Source: Saprospiraceae bacterium UBA7687
GTDB lineage: Bacteria; Bacteroidota; Bacteroidia; Chitinophagales; Saprospiraceae
Reading direction: 5' to 3'
NCBI GenBank assembly: GCA_002482845.1
Contig: DLGT01000041.1
Location: forward strand, 1 to 33,315
DNA length: 33,315 bases
Shown here: piece by piece, positions 1 through 7,528 of the stretch
How the letters are laid out: each line of letters opens with the position of its first letter
How positions within the stretch are numbered: position 1 is the first letter of the stretch
Position numbers and translations under genes: made by a program
Notes under the pieces: generated by a model
The model's database searches: none
What the model was told of the DNA's origin: nothing
The model's input: the letters and a program-made list of their open reading frames with translations, nothing else

Positions 1-79
1 CACTCTCTAGATAACTTGTTTTGCAACAAGTTGTACAACTAACATTTTAGCCGTACATTTGCCATTCAAGGCACACACA

Positions 80-191
80 GCAGCTACCCAAAAGTGGCGG
101 TTCAGTGGTTAATTCAAGCTTTGTACTTCTATCAAAGTTTATGCTTGGTTGACAGTGAAGTGCTTCGAAATCGCCACCTTCGGGTAGCTGC
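80..191 (+). repeat. Large imperfect hairpin, attC-like, upstream of the OLD gene
   Basis: Arms 80-102 and 169-191 pair at 20 of 23 positions plus one wobble (outer ends GCAGCTACCC and GGGTAGCTGC). Inner segments also pair (around 103-119 with 143-157, and CTTTG 119-123 with CAAAG 133-137), so most of the 112 nt can fold as one long interrupted hairpin. GTTATAC follows at 197. The interrupted pairing and trailing GTTA recall integron attC sites, but the strict attC core consensus is not met. No TAnnTTTG box is seen before the next start. The rest of 1-250 holds no gene. Confidence 0.55.
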
Positions 192-250
192 CAACCGTTA
201 TACACCAGCTTACAAAAACACCCTTGGAAAAATAAAATATTAACAGAAGT

Positions 251-2095
251 ATGAAAATCGTAAGTTTTACACTCGAAAATTTTAGAGGATATAAAAAGCA
301 AACAACTATTAGTTTTAATGACTTAACTGTACTAATTGGAAAAAATGATATTGGGAAATCTACAGTACTAGAAGCATTAGATATTTTTTTTGAAAATAGA
401 AAACTGGATACTGACGATGTCAATATTGAAGCAAAGAAAAACAGAGAATGTGTAAAACTCACAGCAGTATTTTCAAATCTTCCAAATGAAATCAATCTTG
501 ACGCAGGAGCGAAAACAAATTTGAAAAATGAGTTTTTACTAAATAATGACAATCTGCTTGAAATTAAGAAGGACTTTTCAACTGTAAGCAAACCAAAAAC
601 ATTCATTGTTTGTAATCATCCTACTAACGATAACTCAAATGATTTGCATAGTTTGAAAATTAAAGAATTACAAGCTAGAGCAAAAGAATTGGGTATTGTA
701 GGTGACTTTAATGCAAGTGTGAAAAATGAAATAAGAAAAGCAATTTGGGATAATCTTGGACAAGGTATTACATTGGAAAGAACAGAATTGGAAATAAGTG
801 AAGAGGGGGTAAAAGATATTTGGGATAAAATATCAACTGAACTTCCTCTATTCGCCTTATTTCAAGCTGATAGAAAAAATGATGAGAAGGATAAAGAAAT
901 TCAAGACCCTTTAAAGTTTGCAGCAGAACAAGCGTTTAAAAAACATTTGGCTGTCTTAAATCAAATAAAAAAGGAAGTAGAAGCTGAAGTAGCGGAAATT
1001 GCAAATTTAACAATTGAAAAATTAAAGGAGATGAATGAAGAAGTTGCAAAGCAACTTTCTCCACAATTCCCAACAGAGTTAAAATGGCATACACTTTTCA
1101 CTCCAACTTTGACTAGTGATGAAGTGCCGATGAATAAAAGAGGAAGTGGAGTTAGGCGACTGCTACTAATTAATTTTTTCAGAGCAGAAGCAGAAAGAAA
1201 AAGAAAAGAAAAAAATTCTCCGAATGTAATTTATGCAATCGAAGAACCTGAAACATCTCAACACCCAGATTGGCAAATTAAACTTATTGATGCTTTAAAA
1301 GAACTTGCCGATAATGGAACTGCTCAAATAATTACCACTACACACAGTCCTGCTTTGGGAAGTCTTATACCAATTGAAAATTTAAGATTTATATATAAAG
1401 AAGAAAATGAAAATTTTATTGAAATAGGAAACGAAGATAATATTGAAAAAATAGCAAAAACATTAGGAGTTTTTCCTGCATTAGAAAAACAACCTGAACA
1501 AGTACAAGTTTTTCTTTGTCTTGAAGGACCAACAGATATTAATTTCTTCAATAATATTGCACCTTTATTTGGAGTTGATTTAATAAATGACCCAAGAATT
1601 GTTGCGATTAGTCTTGGCGGTGGAACTTTAGGACATTGGGTTACAAATAACTATTTGAAAAAATTAAAAAAGAAAGAAGTTCACATTTATGATAAAGATG
1701 AAGATTTAAAATATAAGGAATTCGTTGATGAAGTTAATAATAGAGGGCTTAATCATTTTGCTATACTTACTCAAAAAAGAGAATTAGAAAACTATTTTCA
1801 CGAAAACATTATCATTCCAAGCTTCAAAACCAATGATGGTTTCGAAATTACATTAACAGTAGATGACGAAACGGACATTCCAACAATGATTGCAAAATTG
1901 AGACATAATCAAAGAAGCCCTGGAAAAGTATGGGAAGAACAAGGGAAAAATTATAGAGAGAAATGTTGTGGACACGTTAAAAAATATTTGAGTAATATTA
2001 CTTCTACTCAAATGACTATAGATATTCTAAAAAGTAGAAATGCTTATGAAGAAATAAATAAATGGTTTGAAGAAATAAAAACAAGATTAAACTAG
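251..2095 (+). CDS. OLD-family ATP-dependent endonuclease (ABC-type ATPase plus TOPRIM)
   Basis: Predicted DNA-acting nuclease of 614 residues. The N-terminal half is an SMC/RecF-like ATPase: Walker A GKNDIGKST at 30-38, an ABC-signature-like RGSGVRRLLL at 297-306, Walker B VIYAIEEPE at 326-334 and an H-loop TTTHS at 362-366. The C-terminal half is a TOPRIM domain, with the metal-binding Glu in CLEGPTD (about 425) and an acidic pair in DKDED (481-485). This layout is that of OLD and GajA nucleases, which act in phage defence or DNA processing. No UvrD-like GajB helicase gene lies next to it, so it is a solitary OLD protein rather than a Gabija pair. Residues 134-169 form an unusual insert resembling a SAP DNA-binding motif. 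It starts 60 bases after the attC-like hairpin and has no obvious promoter of its own. The family call is firm; a defence role is inferred from family and context. Confidence 0.9.
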   Translation: MKIVSFTLENFRGYKKQTTISFNDLTVLIGKNDIGKSTVLEALDIFFENRKLDTDDVNIEAKKNRECVKLTAVFSNLPNEINLDAGAKTNLKNEFLLNNDNLLEIKKDFSTVSKPKTFIVCNHPTNDNSNDLHSLKIKELQARAKELGIVGDFNASVKNEIRKAIWDNLGQGITLERTELEISEEGVKDIWDKISTELPLFALFQADRKNDEKDKEIQDPLKFAAEQAFKKHLAVLNQIKKEVEAEVAEIANLTIEKLKEMNEEVAKQLSPQFPTELKWHTLFTPTLTSDEVPMNKRGSGVRRLLLINFFRAEAERKRKEKNSPNVIYAIEEPETSQHPDWQIKLIDALKELADNGTAQIITTTHSPALGSLIPIENLRFIYKEENENFIEIGNEDNIEKIAKTLGVFPALEKQPEQVQVFLCLEGPTDINFFNNIAPLFGVDLINDPRIVAISLGGGTLGHWVTNNYLKKLKKKEVHIYDKDEDLKYKEFVDEVNNRGLNHFAILTQKRELENYFHENIIIPSFKTNDGFEITLTVDDETDIPTMIAKLRHNQRSPGKVWEEQGKNYREKCCGHVKKYLSNITSTQMTIDILKSRNAYEEINKWFEEIKTRLN

Positions 2096-2552
2096 AAAAG
2101 CCGAACGCATAATTGAGTAAACTGCCCCTCTATAAGAAGCTAATTGGGAGCGCCTACTCCATAGTATTAATTGCCTCATTTAAATATTGATACAAATCGC
2201 CACTACACGTCGTTTGTGGTTCCTTCAGTATCTATTGGAATCGTTCACTTGACTTGCTAATCGAATATTCAGTCTTAGTTCGCAATTTGATATATTCAGT
2301 TTAATGTATATGTCCAAAAGTGATTGATTTAAATTTTGAAATTGCTTAAGTGGTCAATTGATTTTATCCCCAATAAAAAGTCATTCAAAACGCCATACCT
2401 TAACCCACCAAAATCGCCATTCTTAAGGTTTCATATTTTGAGCAAGCTGCTATAACCTAGTATAGAAGATTTTATTTAACTTTACATCCTGTATTGATTA
2501 TTAACACTTTTAGTCCCAAAATGCTGATATGTTACTTTACCGTTAGCACTAA
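2096..2552 (+). repeat. Intergenic repeat family B, copy 1
   Basis: This element fills the interval between the OLD stop codon and the SUKH gene, which otherwise holds no gene. Its first about 85 bases align with the hairpin module of copy 2 (shared CCCCTC and AGCGC blocks). From about 2304 to 2546 it aligns closely with 6099-6343, including the run GAAATTGCTTAAGTGGTCAA. Near its 3' end a TTTAACTTTACATC block is shared by all three copies. That block has a TAACTTTA close to the Bacteroidota -7 box, but no TTTG sits at the right distance. Confidence 0.75.
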
Positions 2553-2564
2553 TCGTCGAGAACC

Positions 2565-3029
2565 ATGGAACATCTAAAAACATTTTTTAATCGATTTAAC
2601 AATAATTCTAAAATATCGCCTTCAAAGCCATTTACTCTAAAAGAATTTGATTCTCTTGAAGAGCGGTTTAAGATAGAGTTTCCTAAAAGCTTTAAATTTT
2701 TTGCTCTGACTTATGGAAACATTTGGACACCTAATATCTTGGATTTAATTGATGAAAAGGAAATTGAAATTTCAGATGTTCAAGAGTTTTGGAATGCTGA
2801 GAAAATTATTTTCGATAAAGAAAATGAATGGACATCAAATATTGAAGAAAATTTAATTCCGTTTGCGTCAGACTGCATGGGAAATATATTTTGTTTTGCC
2901 GTTAAGGATTTAATATCTAGCAAAGAAGATTGTAATGTATATTTTTATGACCATGATTTCGATACGATAGAAAATTTATCACTCAATTTTGATGAATGGA
3001 TTGAACAGTTCAATAAAATAAACGACTAG
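2565..3029 (+). CDS. SUKH (SMI1/KNR4) family protein
   Basis: A 154-residue protein matching the SUKH fold. The N-terminal part has a helix with LKEFDSLEERF followed by FPKSFKFFALTYGN, the usual 'LP.s.k.f...~NG' helix-turn of this family. Strands around LIPFASDCMGNIFCF (about residues 97-111) and a closing VYFYDHDFD...FDEWIEQF segment complete it. SUKH proteins often serve as immunity proteins for contact-dependent nuclease toxins, but no toxin gene is adjacent, so this is an orphan copy and its partner is unknown. The ATG lies about 12 bases after family B copy 1, which is probably its only upstream control region. The family call is good; the specific role is not known. Confidence 0.8.
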   Translation: MEHLKTFFNRFNNNSKISPSKPFTLKEFDSLEERFKIEFPKSFKFFALTYGNIWTPNILDLIDEKEIEISDVQEFWNAEKIIFDKENEWTSNIEENLIPFASDCMGNIFCFAVKDLISSKEDCNVYFYDHDFDTIENLSLNFDEWIEQFNKIND

Positions 3030-3032
3030 TCC

Positions 3033-3262
3033 TACCAACTAAGCGTTCGTTCATGCAAAGCATGATAGGCTGTGTCCAACGGACAACCTGTCCCGCTTTT
3101 CGGGATGAGATATCCGAGTGCAATAGCTTTCTATTATCCTTCTGCTCGATTGATAGATGGAGAGGGAAATGATGAATTATAAGTTTTACTTAGATTTTCT
3201 ATGAGTAGTTTGGAAAAGCCGTATGGGTGTCGTAGGTTTGTATTAGAAATAAGTGAGTTATC
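3033..3262 (+). repeat. Intergenic repeat family A, copy 1 (full length)
   Basis: It begins four bases after the SUKH stop and ends about 27 bases before the next gene. Its first half shares a 23-base identical run (3036-3058) with copy 2. It contains the hairpins GTCC-AAC-GGAC and TCCCG-CTTTT-CGGGA. Its second half (from about 3148) shares most bases with copies 2, 3 and 4 and ends in a promoter. Confidence 0.85.
3209..3240 (+). promoter_or_regulatory. Promoter carried by repeat A copy 1
   Basis: TTTG at 3209-3212 and TAGGTTTG at 3233-3240, separated by 20 bases, match the Bacteroidota primary-sigma consensus TTTG-N19..21-TAnnTTTG exactly. The predicted transcript would start near 3247, about 42 bases before the DUF1444-like gene. 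Confidence 0.8.
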
Positions 3263-3288
3263 TTTAACAAAAAAATAAAAATAGTACA

Positions 3289-3954
3289 ATGGGAATATTT
3301 AATAAATTTTTTAGTTCGAACATAGGAAACAACGTAACACAAAATTTTAGCTTTGATATGAGAAATAGAATTGAAACTATTTATCCATATTTCAAACAGG
3401 TTTTAGTTCCTTCAACTATTTCACAAGAATTACCTATTGACTTTAGTGAAATCGAAGAAAATAAAACTTATAAATCTGAAGATTTAAGTTTTATTACAAA
3501 AAATATTTGTGGTGATCTTGTTTGTTTTTACGTTTTAGACAATCAAAATGGATATGAATATATTCAGGAAAACCATTTAAAATCAGTAAACATTAATGCT
3601 GAACAATTACATGAAATAGCCATGAGTAACTACCAACGATTGATTTCCAAACAAATGAGAAACCAAAACAATGATGATGCTATTTGGTTTTTTGTTGATG
3701 GTAATTTAGAAGCATGTCTAATATTAGTCGACGAAATTTGGGATCAGGTTTATATCTTTTTAAAGGAAGATGTAGTAGTTTGCGTTCCAGCAAGAGATAT
3801 AATATTTGCCACAGGAGCAAGCAAAACCAATGTGATTAGTGATTTTAGTGAAAAAGCAAGAGAAATTTTGAATTCAGGAGATCATCCCTTATCTAAAAAC
3901 TGGTTCATAAGAAAGAACAATAGATGGGAAATATTTAAACAAATTGAAGCATAA
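3289..3954 (+). CDS. DUF1444-like protein (YtpQ-related)
   Basis: A soluble protein of 221 residues with no signal peptide. The central part resembles the DUF1444 family: a strand GDLVCFYVLDNQ, a YIQENHL segment, and a helix in which each locus copy begins AEQLHEIAMSNYQ. Then come paired strands AIWFFVDGNLEACLILVDEIW and the block VVCVPARDIIFATG near residues 160-175. The family's biochemical function is unknown. It is a single gene transcribed from the promoter in repeat A copy 1 and is followed after 8 bases by the attC-like hairpin. The resemblance is recognised from motif order only, so the family name is moderately secure and no function should be read from it. Confidence 0.65.
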   Translation: MGIFNKFFSSNIGNNVTQNFSFDMRNRIETIYPYFKQVLVPSTISQELPIDFSEIEENKTYKSEDLSFITKNICGDLVCFYVLDNQNGYEYIQENHLKSVNINAEQLHEIAMSNYQRLISKQMRNQNNDDAIWFFVDGNLEACLILVDEIWDQVYIFLKEDVVVCVPARDIIFATGASKTNVISDFSEKAREILNSGDHPLSKNWFIRKNNRWEIFKQIEA

Positions 3955-3962
3955 AATGCTAT

Positions 3963-4028
3963 AGATAACAAGCGATATGAGATCAGACTTACTATCGTTG
4001 CGTCGGGTCCATATCACAGCCGTTATCT
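3963..4028 (+). repeat. Compact attC-like imperfect hairpin
   Basis: The outer ends are exact complements: AGATAAC (3963-3969) and GTTATCT (4022-4028). Inside them GC and GATATG on the left pair with GC and CATATC on the right, offset by a few extra unpaired bases on one arm. A further partial stem and a short loop follow inward. Two paired boxes separated by a spacer, extrahelical bases on one strand, and AAC/GTT ends are the architecture of integron attC sites. The RYYYAAC/GTTRRRY core is met only at AAC/GTT, so this stays a candidate. It sits between two unrelated same-strand genes. Confidence 0.55.
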
Positions 4029-4063
4029 GCAATTTAGTCAAATCTTATGCAAAAAGAAGTCTT

Positions 4064-4918
4064 ATGTCACAAAGAAATAACTTAGATTGGAAAACCTACG
4101 AATCAATAACAAAATATATCTATGAAACTTTAGGTAAAGAATTTGGAGTAAAAATAAAAGGTTATGGAAATACTTGCAAAGTAAAGGGTAAATCAGGAGT
4201 CGAGCATCAAATTGATGTTCTAACCTTACTTTCTGATGGAATTCACACTTATTTAACTGCTATAGAATGTAAATATTGGAAAGAAAAAGTGAACAAAGAT
4301 ATTGTAATGAAATTGGCGGAAATTATTAACGACTGTGGTATCAATAAAGGAGTAATTGTTTGTAAAAATGGATTCACACAAGACGGAGTTGATTATGCCA
4401 CGCATAAAAATATTGAAATAGTTGAACTTAGAGAAATAAAAGAGAATGATCTAAATGAAAATTCTAAAGTTATTCATTTTGGAGATTTAGAACTTAATAT
4501 TACAACATCGATGAAACGAACGGAAATCTTAAACGTTGATATTGGTGACAATCGAAATATAGATGTTAAAAATGAATTCGACTATTTTAATTTCTTTGTA
4601 ATACATCAAGATAAAAGCCATAAGCCTCTGTTCAATTACATAACAGAATTTAGAAATGATGTAAATCCTTTAAATGAAAAAACTGAAAAGCTAAGTAAAC
4701 ATTATAAAATTCCTAGCGGAACTATATATAATCGGAAAACAAAGGAAACTCTAAGAATAGAAGGAATAACCTTCATTGGTCAATTAAAACAAACAGTTGA
4801 TAACCGAAACTTAAAATTCTCTTTAGTTGACGATGTTTGGCTAATTATGAAATCCATTTTTAATGAACGTACATTTACATTTTCTGAAAGCGGTTTAATC
4901 ATAGAAAATAAGCAGTAA
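4064..4918 (+). CDS. Mrr-like restriction endonuclease-fold protein
   Basis: A 284-residue protein with a PD-(D/E)xK nuclease fold of the Mrr type. Its N-terminal helix, LDWKTYESITKYIYETLG, is like that preceding Mrr catalytic cores. The catalytic residues are visible as D51 in HQIDVLTL and E68/K70 in AIECKYW, followed by the helix-strand INKGVIVCKNGFTQDGVDYA that is typical of the family. The C-terminal half (from about 140) is not recognised. Mrr proteins cut modified or foreign DNA, so a defence role is likely but inferred. The reading frame continues upstream to 3977, but that stretch lies inside the attC-like hairpin. The ATG at 4064, after an AAAAAGAAG stretch, is the better start. No consensus promoter is visible upstream. 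Confidence 0.75.
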   Translation: MSQRNNLDWKTYESITKYIYETLGKEFGVKIKGYGNTCKVKGKSGVEHQIDVLTLLSDGIHTYLTAIECKYWKEKVNKDIVMKLAEIINDCGINKGVIVCKNGFTQDGVDYATHKNIEIVELREIKENDLNENSKVIHFGDLELNITTSMKRTEILNVDIGDNRNIDVKNEFDYFNFFVIHQDKSHKPLFNYITEFRNDVNPLNEKTEKLSKHYKIPSGTIYNRKTKETLRIEGITFIGQLKQTVDNRNLKFSLVDDVWLIMKSIFNERTFTFSESGLIIENKQ

Positions 4919-4927
4919 TTACTGCAG

Positions 4928-5160
4928 GTAACAACTAAGCGTTCGTTCATGCAACGCATGGCGGGCTATGTCCAGCGGACAAACTATCCCGCTTTTTGGA
5001 ATGAGATATCCAAGTGCTATCGCATTCTATTGTCCTTCTACTCGATAGATAGGTGGAGAAGAAAATGATGAAATGGACGCGTTTTATTTAGATTTTCTAT
5101 AATTAGTTTGGAAAAACCGTATGGGTGTCGTAGGTTTGTTGTAGGAATAATTAAGTTGTC
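4928..5160 (+). repeat. Intergenic repeat family A, copy 2 (full length)
   Basis: The best-preserved copy. It starts about 10 bases after the nuclease stop. In its 5' half GCGGG pairs with CCCGC around a nested GTCC-AGC-GGAC hairpin. Its 3' half (from about 5050) is near-identical to copy 4 and ends in a promoter. It fills almost all of the intergenic interval. Confidence 0.85.
5107..5138 (+). promoter_or_regulatory. Promoter carried by repeat A copy 2
   Basis: TTTG at 5107-5110 and TAGGTTTG at 5131-5138 with 20 bases between them, an exact match to the Bacteroidota consensus. It lies 35 bases upstream of the lipoprotein ATG. Confidence 0.8.
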
Positions 5161-5173
5161 TAGGATAATTAGA

Positions 5174-5953
5174 ATGAAAAACAACATCAACATATCAATA
5201 CTTTTATTAATCTCACTAATTGGTTGTTCACAAAACCATGAATTCGCAAGAATTAGTACAAACACTAATAATGTAATTGAGTTTGAAGGTCTTAAATATA
5301 ACACGATAGAAGAGTTTTCAGTAGTGTTTGGAAACTGGGTAACTGGACAAAAGACAATAGTAGAATCTCCAATAGTAGAATTCAGACCAAATCCTGAAGC
5401 AAAGATGGAATTTGTTAACAAATTAAAAGATGTTCTAAAAGAATATCATAACATTTTAAGAGTGTCAATTGTATCCCAAGATGGTAAGCAAATGCTAGTT
5501 AAATACCCTCCAAGAATCAACAAAAAAGACAATCCTGACTTTAGTTTCCTTAAAAAAAGAAATATACTCAATTTTAAAGTGAGTGAAAATGGAATTTTCA
5601 AAGATTCATTAATTAAACAAAGTATACCACTTAATAACATCATACCATTAGTCTTAGACTACATTTTAAGTGATGGGACAAATCATAATTTGCCAGAGAA
5701 AACTATTTACAAGATACCTGAAATAGGTGTTGTTAATGCTGCAACAAAATTAATTATAACACTCAAATACTCTCCTGAAGTTACATTTAACAATTATGAA
5801 AAAGTGAAATGGGAAATACTATCTGGTTACGAAAATGCTCGAAATATGAAGTCAAATGAGATTTATAAAAGAGATTATGGAGAACTAATTGAATCGGAAA
5901 GAAAATTAATAAATGAAATAATACCCATAATGTTAAGTGAATTGCCATGGTAA
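5174..5953 (+). CDS. Lipoprotein of unknown function
   Basis: The 259-residue product begins with a signal peptide II: a basic MKNN start, a hydrophobic stretch ISILLLISL and a lipobox LIGC with Cys18. After cleavage it should be lipid-anchored in the inner or outer membrane. The rest is a soluble alpha/beta-looking domain without transmembrane segments. I do not recognise the family. Segments such as LRVSIVSQDGKQMLVKY and the C-terminal helix ESERKLINEIIPIMLSELPW are the most distinctive. An in-frame TTG at 5108 would extend the protein by 22 residues, but that stretch is the promoter end of repeat A and would bury the signal peptide, so ATG 5174 was chosen. The downstream stop abuts family B copy 2 directly. 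Confidence 0.8.
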   Translation: MKNNINISILLLISLIGCSQNHEFARISTNTNNVIEFEGLKYNTIEEFSVVFGNWVTGQKTIVESPIVEFRPNPEAKMEFVNKLKDVLKEYHNILRVSIVSQDGKQMLVKYPPRINKKDNPDFSFLKKRNILNFKVSENGIFKDSLIKQSIPLNNIIPLVLDYILSDGTNHNLPEKTIYKIPEIGVVNAATKLIITLKYSPEVTFNNYEKVKWEILSGYENARNMKSNEIYKRDYGELIESERKLINEIIPIMLSELPW

Positions 5954-6350
5954 TGATACGCTAGATAATTGATAAGATGGCCCCTCCGTTCAAAGCTGAT
6001 GGAAGCGCTTCTCATTATTTATCACATCTTTAGCGTGACCAACGTAGGTATGGGTTTAGTATACTAAAGTTCCCAAAGGTTTAGGTTCAATTAAAAATAC
6101 ATACCCAAAAGTGATTGATACAAATTTTGAAATTGCTTAAGTGGTCAATTCATTTTAATCATCTATAAAAAGTCTTTTAAAACGCTATACGGCAACCAAC
6201 ACAATTTGTCCAACTTAAGGTTTCATAAATTTGGAAAAGCTTCTGTAAACAAGTGTAAAAGATTTTATTTAACTTTACATCATAAAATGATTATTTACAA
6301 AGTTAGTCCCAAACTTCTTATACATTACTTTAAAGGTTATGTAGGCATTC
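5954..6350 (+). repeat. Intergenic repeat family B, copy 2
   Basis: It starts at the lipoprotein stop codon. The hairpin module has two stems split by equal 6-base gaps: ACGCTA (5958-5963) with TAGCGT (6031-6036), and TGATAA (5970-5975) with TTATCA (6019-6024). The downstream module, about 6099-6343, aligns with copy 1. The interval 5954-6379 contains no gene. Confidence 0.75.
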
Positions 6351-6379
6351 TAAAACAACATCAGTAAGACTTTCTCAAT

Positions 6380-6922
6380 ATGGACAATTCAATCAAAGAG
6401 ATATTATGGAATCAATTTGGAGCAAGCATTGATATGCTGATAAATGTAGTCTCAAATTGTCCTGACGACTATTTTATGACTCACAGACGATTTTATTATA
6501 TTACTTTTCATAGTACTATTTTTTTAGACTATTATTTGACATTTCCACCAAGCGAATTTTCACCAAGGCTTTCCTTTACACAAAAAGAAGATAAGGACAG
6601 ACCCATAGAAGCAATTGACGATTTAATACCTGATAAAATTTACGACAAACAAGAAATATTGGATTATCTGGAAATAAGCCAAGAAAAGTGTAAACAAATA
6701 ATTTATGCCCTGACTAATGAAAAATTAAAGGAAAGGTTTAAAGAAGGTAACGAGCCAAATGATATGGATTACCCCATTTTAGAAATTCTACTTTATAACA
6801 TGCGACATACCCAACATCATACTGCCCAACTAAATATGTTGTTACGACAAGATATTGACACACATATGGAATGGTCATTCAGAGCAGGTGATATAAAGAT
6901 GGAGAAGAAAATGATGAAATAA
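6380..6922 (+). CDS. DinB-like metal-binding four-helix protein
   Basis: The 180-residue product shows the DinB/YfiT-like pattern. A first metal-binding histidine (H44) lies in a helix after RRFYYITFHSTIFLDYY, and a second pair, H143 and H146/H147, lies in MRHTQHHTAQLNMLLRQ near the C-terminus. These three positions normally bind a divalent metal in a four-helix bundle. Members include thiol-dependent transferases (bacillithiol or mycothiol type) and many proteins of unknown substrate, so no reaction can be assigned. The last residues, KMEKKMMK, and the stop codon are encoded by the start of family A copy 3, so the native C-terminus was probably replaced by repeat sequence. Upstream is family B copy 2. 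Confidence 0.8.
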   Translation: MDNSIKEILWNQFGASIDMLINVVSNCPDDYFMTHRRFYYITFHSTIFLDYYLTFPPSEFSPRLSFTQKEDKDRPIEAIDDLIPDKIYDKQEILDYLEISQEKCKQIIYALTNEKLKERFKEGNEPNDMDYPILEILLYNMRHTQHHTAQLNMLLRQDIDTHMEWSFRAGDIKMEKKMMK

Positions 6923-7000
6923 TAGTTTTATTTAGATTTTCTATGAGTAGTTTGGAGAAATCATAAGTGTGTCGTAGGTTTGTTGTAGAAAAAGTAGGTT
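6896..7000 (+). repeat. Intergenic repeat family A, copy 3 (3' module only, overlapping a gene end)
   Basis: Only the 3' promoter module is present. It begins at GATGGAGAAGAAAATGATGA inside the last codons of the DinB-like gene and runs to about 13 bases before the next start. It is the most diverged copy around 6958-6970 but keeps both promoter boxes. Confidence 0.8.
6951..6982 (+). promoter_or_regulatory. Promoter carried by repeat A copy 3
   Basis: TTTG at 6951-6954 and TAGGTTTG at 6975-6982, again exactly 20 bases apart. The spacer has diverged from the other copies while both boxes and the distance are kept, which suggests selection for promoter function. Confidence 0.8.
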
Positions 7001-7012
7001 AGCAGTTATTAT

Positions 7013-7528
7013 ATGAGAAACCCGATGAAACCATTATTTGAAGCTTTGGCAACTGAGCTAGAGAATACTACTTTTACTTTTGAAGATTATAATGTTCCTT
7101 TAGGAGGTTTTACAAAACTTCCTATGACTCTTTATAACTTAGAAACGCTGTATAAAGGATATTCTATTCAAATACAAAATGAATTTGGAAATCATAATCT
7201 TGGAAATGTGAATTTAGTATTACAAAACAAAAAATTGCCAGAGTTTGACGTTATCAGTGGAAATCATTTCACTAACTTATTTTTACGCAAAAAAGACATG
7301 CTTACCGTCAAATGCAGAAATATTGCTTTTAAAAAATTTCTCGAGCAAAAGTTGCAAGATTCAAATTTGCAGCGAATAGCGAAAGACAATTTATTTGAGC
7401 CAAAAATCACCAATAACTGCAATCAAGTCGATTCGCATATACACACTTTATATCATCTGGAATTCTCTGATAAAATTGGCGCTATAAAAGCTATAATAAA
7501 TTTTTATAAAGATTTAATCGATTACTGA
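7013..7528 (+). CDS. Hypothetical protein
   Basis: A 171-residue protein that I do not recognise. It has no signal peptide, transmembrane stretch or catalytic motif. The N-terminal half reads as helix followed by beta strands (YKGYSIQIQNEFGNHNLGNVNLVLQ broken across several strands), and the C-terminal third has alternating helices ending FYKDLIDY. Codon use and base composition match the neighbouring genes. It starts 30 bases after the promoter in repeat A copy 3, which makes expression likely. A real gene is supported by the position of that promoter and by the uninterrupted length. Confidence 0.65.
   Translation: MRNPMKPLFEALATELENTTFTFEDYNVPLGGFTKLPMTLYNLETLYKGYSIQIQNEFGNHNLGNVNLVLQNKKLPEFDVISGNHFTNLFLRKKDMLTVKCRNIAFKKFLEQKLQDSNLQRIAKDNLFEPKITNNCNQVDSHIHTLYHLEFSDKIGAIKAIINFYKDLIDY

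Noticed and set aside
139..606. Open frame of 155 codons on the - strand over the start of the OLD gene
   Set aside because: It overlaps the OLD ATPase domain antisense, and its product is low-complexity Phe/Ser-rich with no motif; the + strand gene has clear catalytic motifs.
251..2095. Complete Gabija system
   Set aside because: Only the GajA-like half is present; the next gene is a SUKH protein and no UvrD-like helicase lies in the window.
3977..4063. Upstream extension of the Mrr-like gene
   Set aside because: It lies inside the attC-like hairpin; ATG 4064 directly precedes the conserved N-terminal helix.
5108..5173. Upstream extension of the lipoprotein gene from TTG 5108
   Set aside because: The added residues are encoded by the promoter half of repeat A and would place 22 residues before the signal peptide.
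5038..5421. Open frame of 127 codons on the - strand across repeat A copy 2
   Set aside because: Its recurrent peptide TTNLRHPYGFSKL also appears in a similar frame at 7791-8018 only because both cross the same repeat in antisense; it conflicts with the lipoprotein gene.
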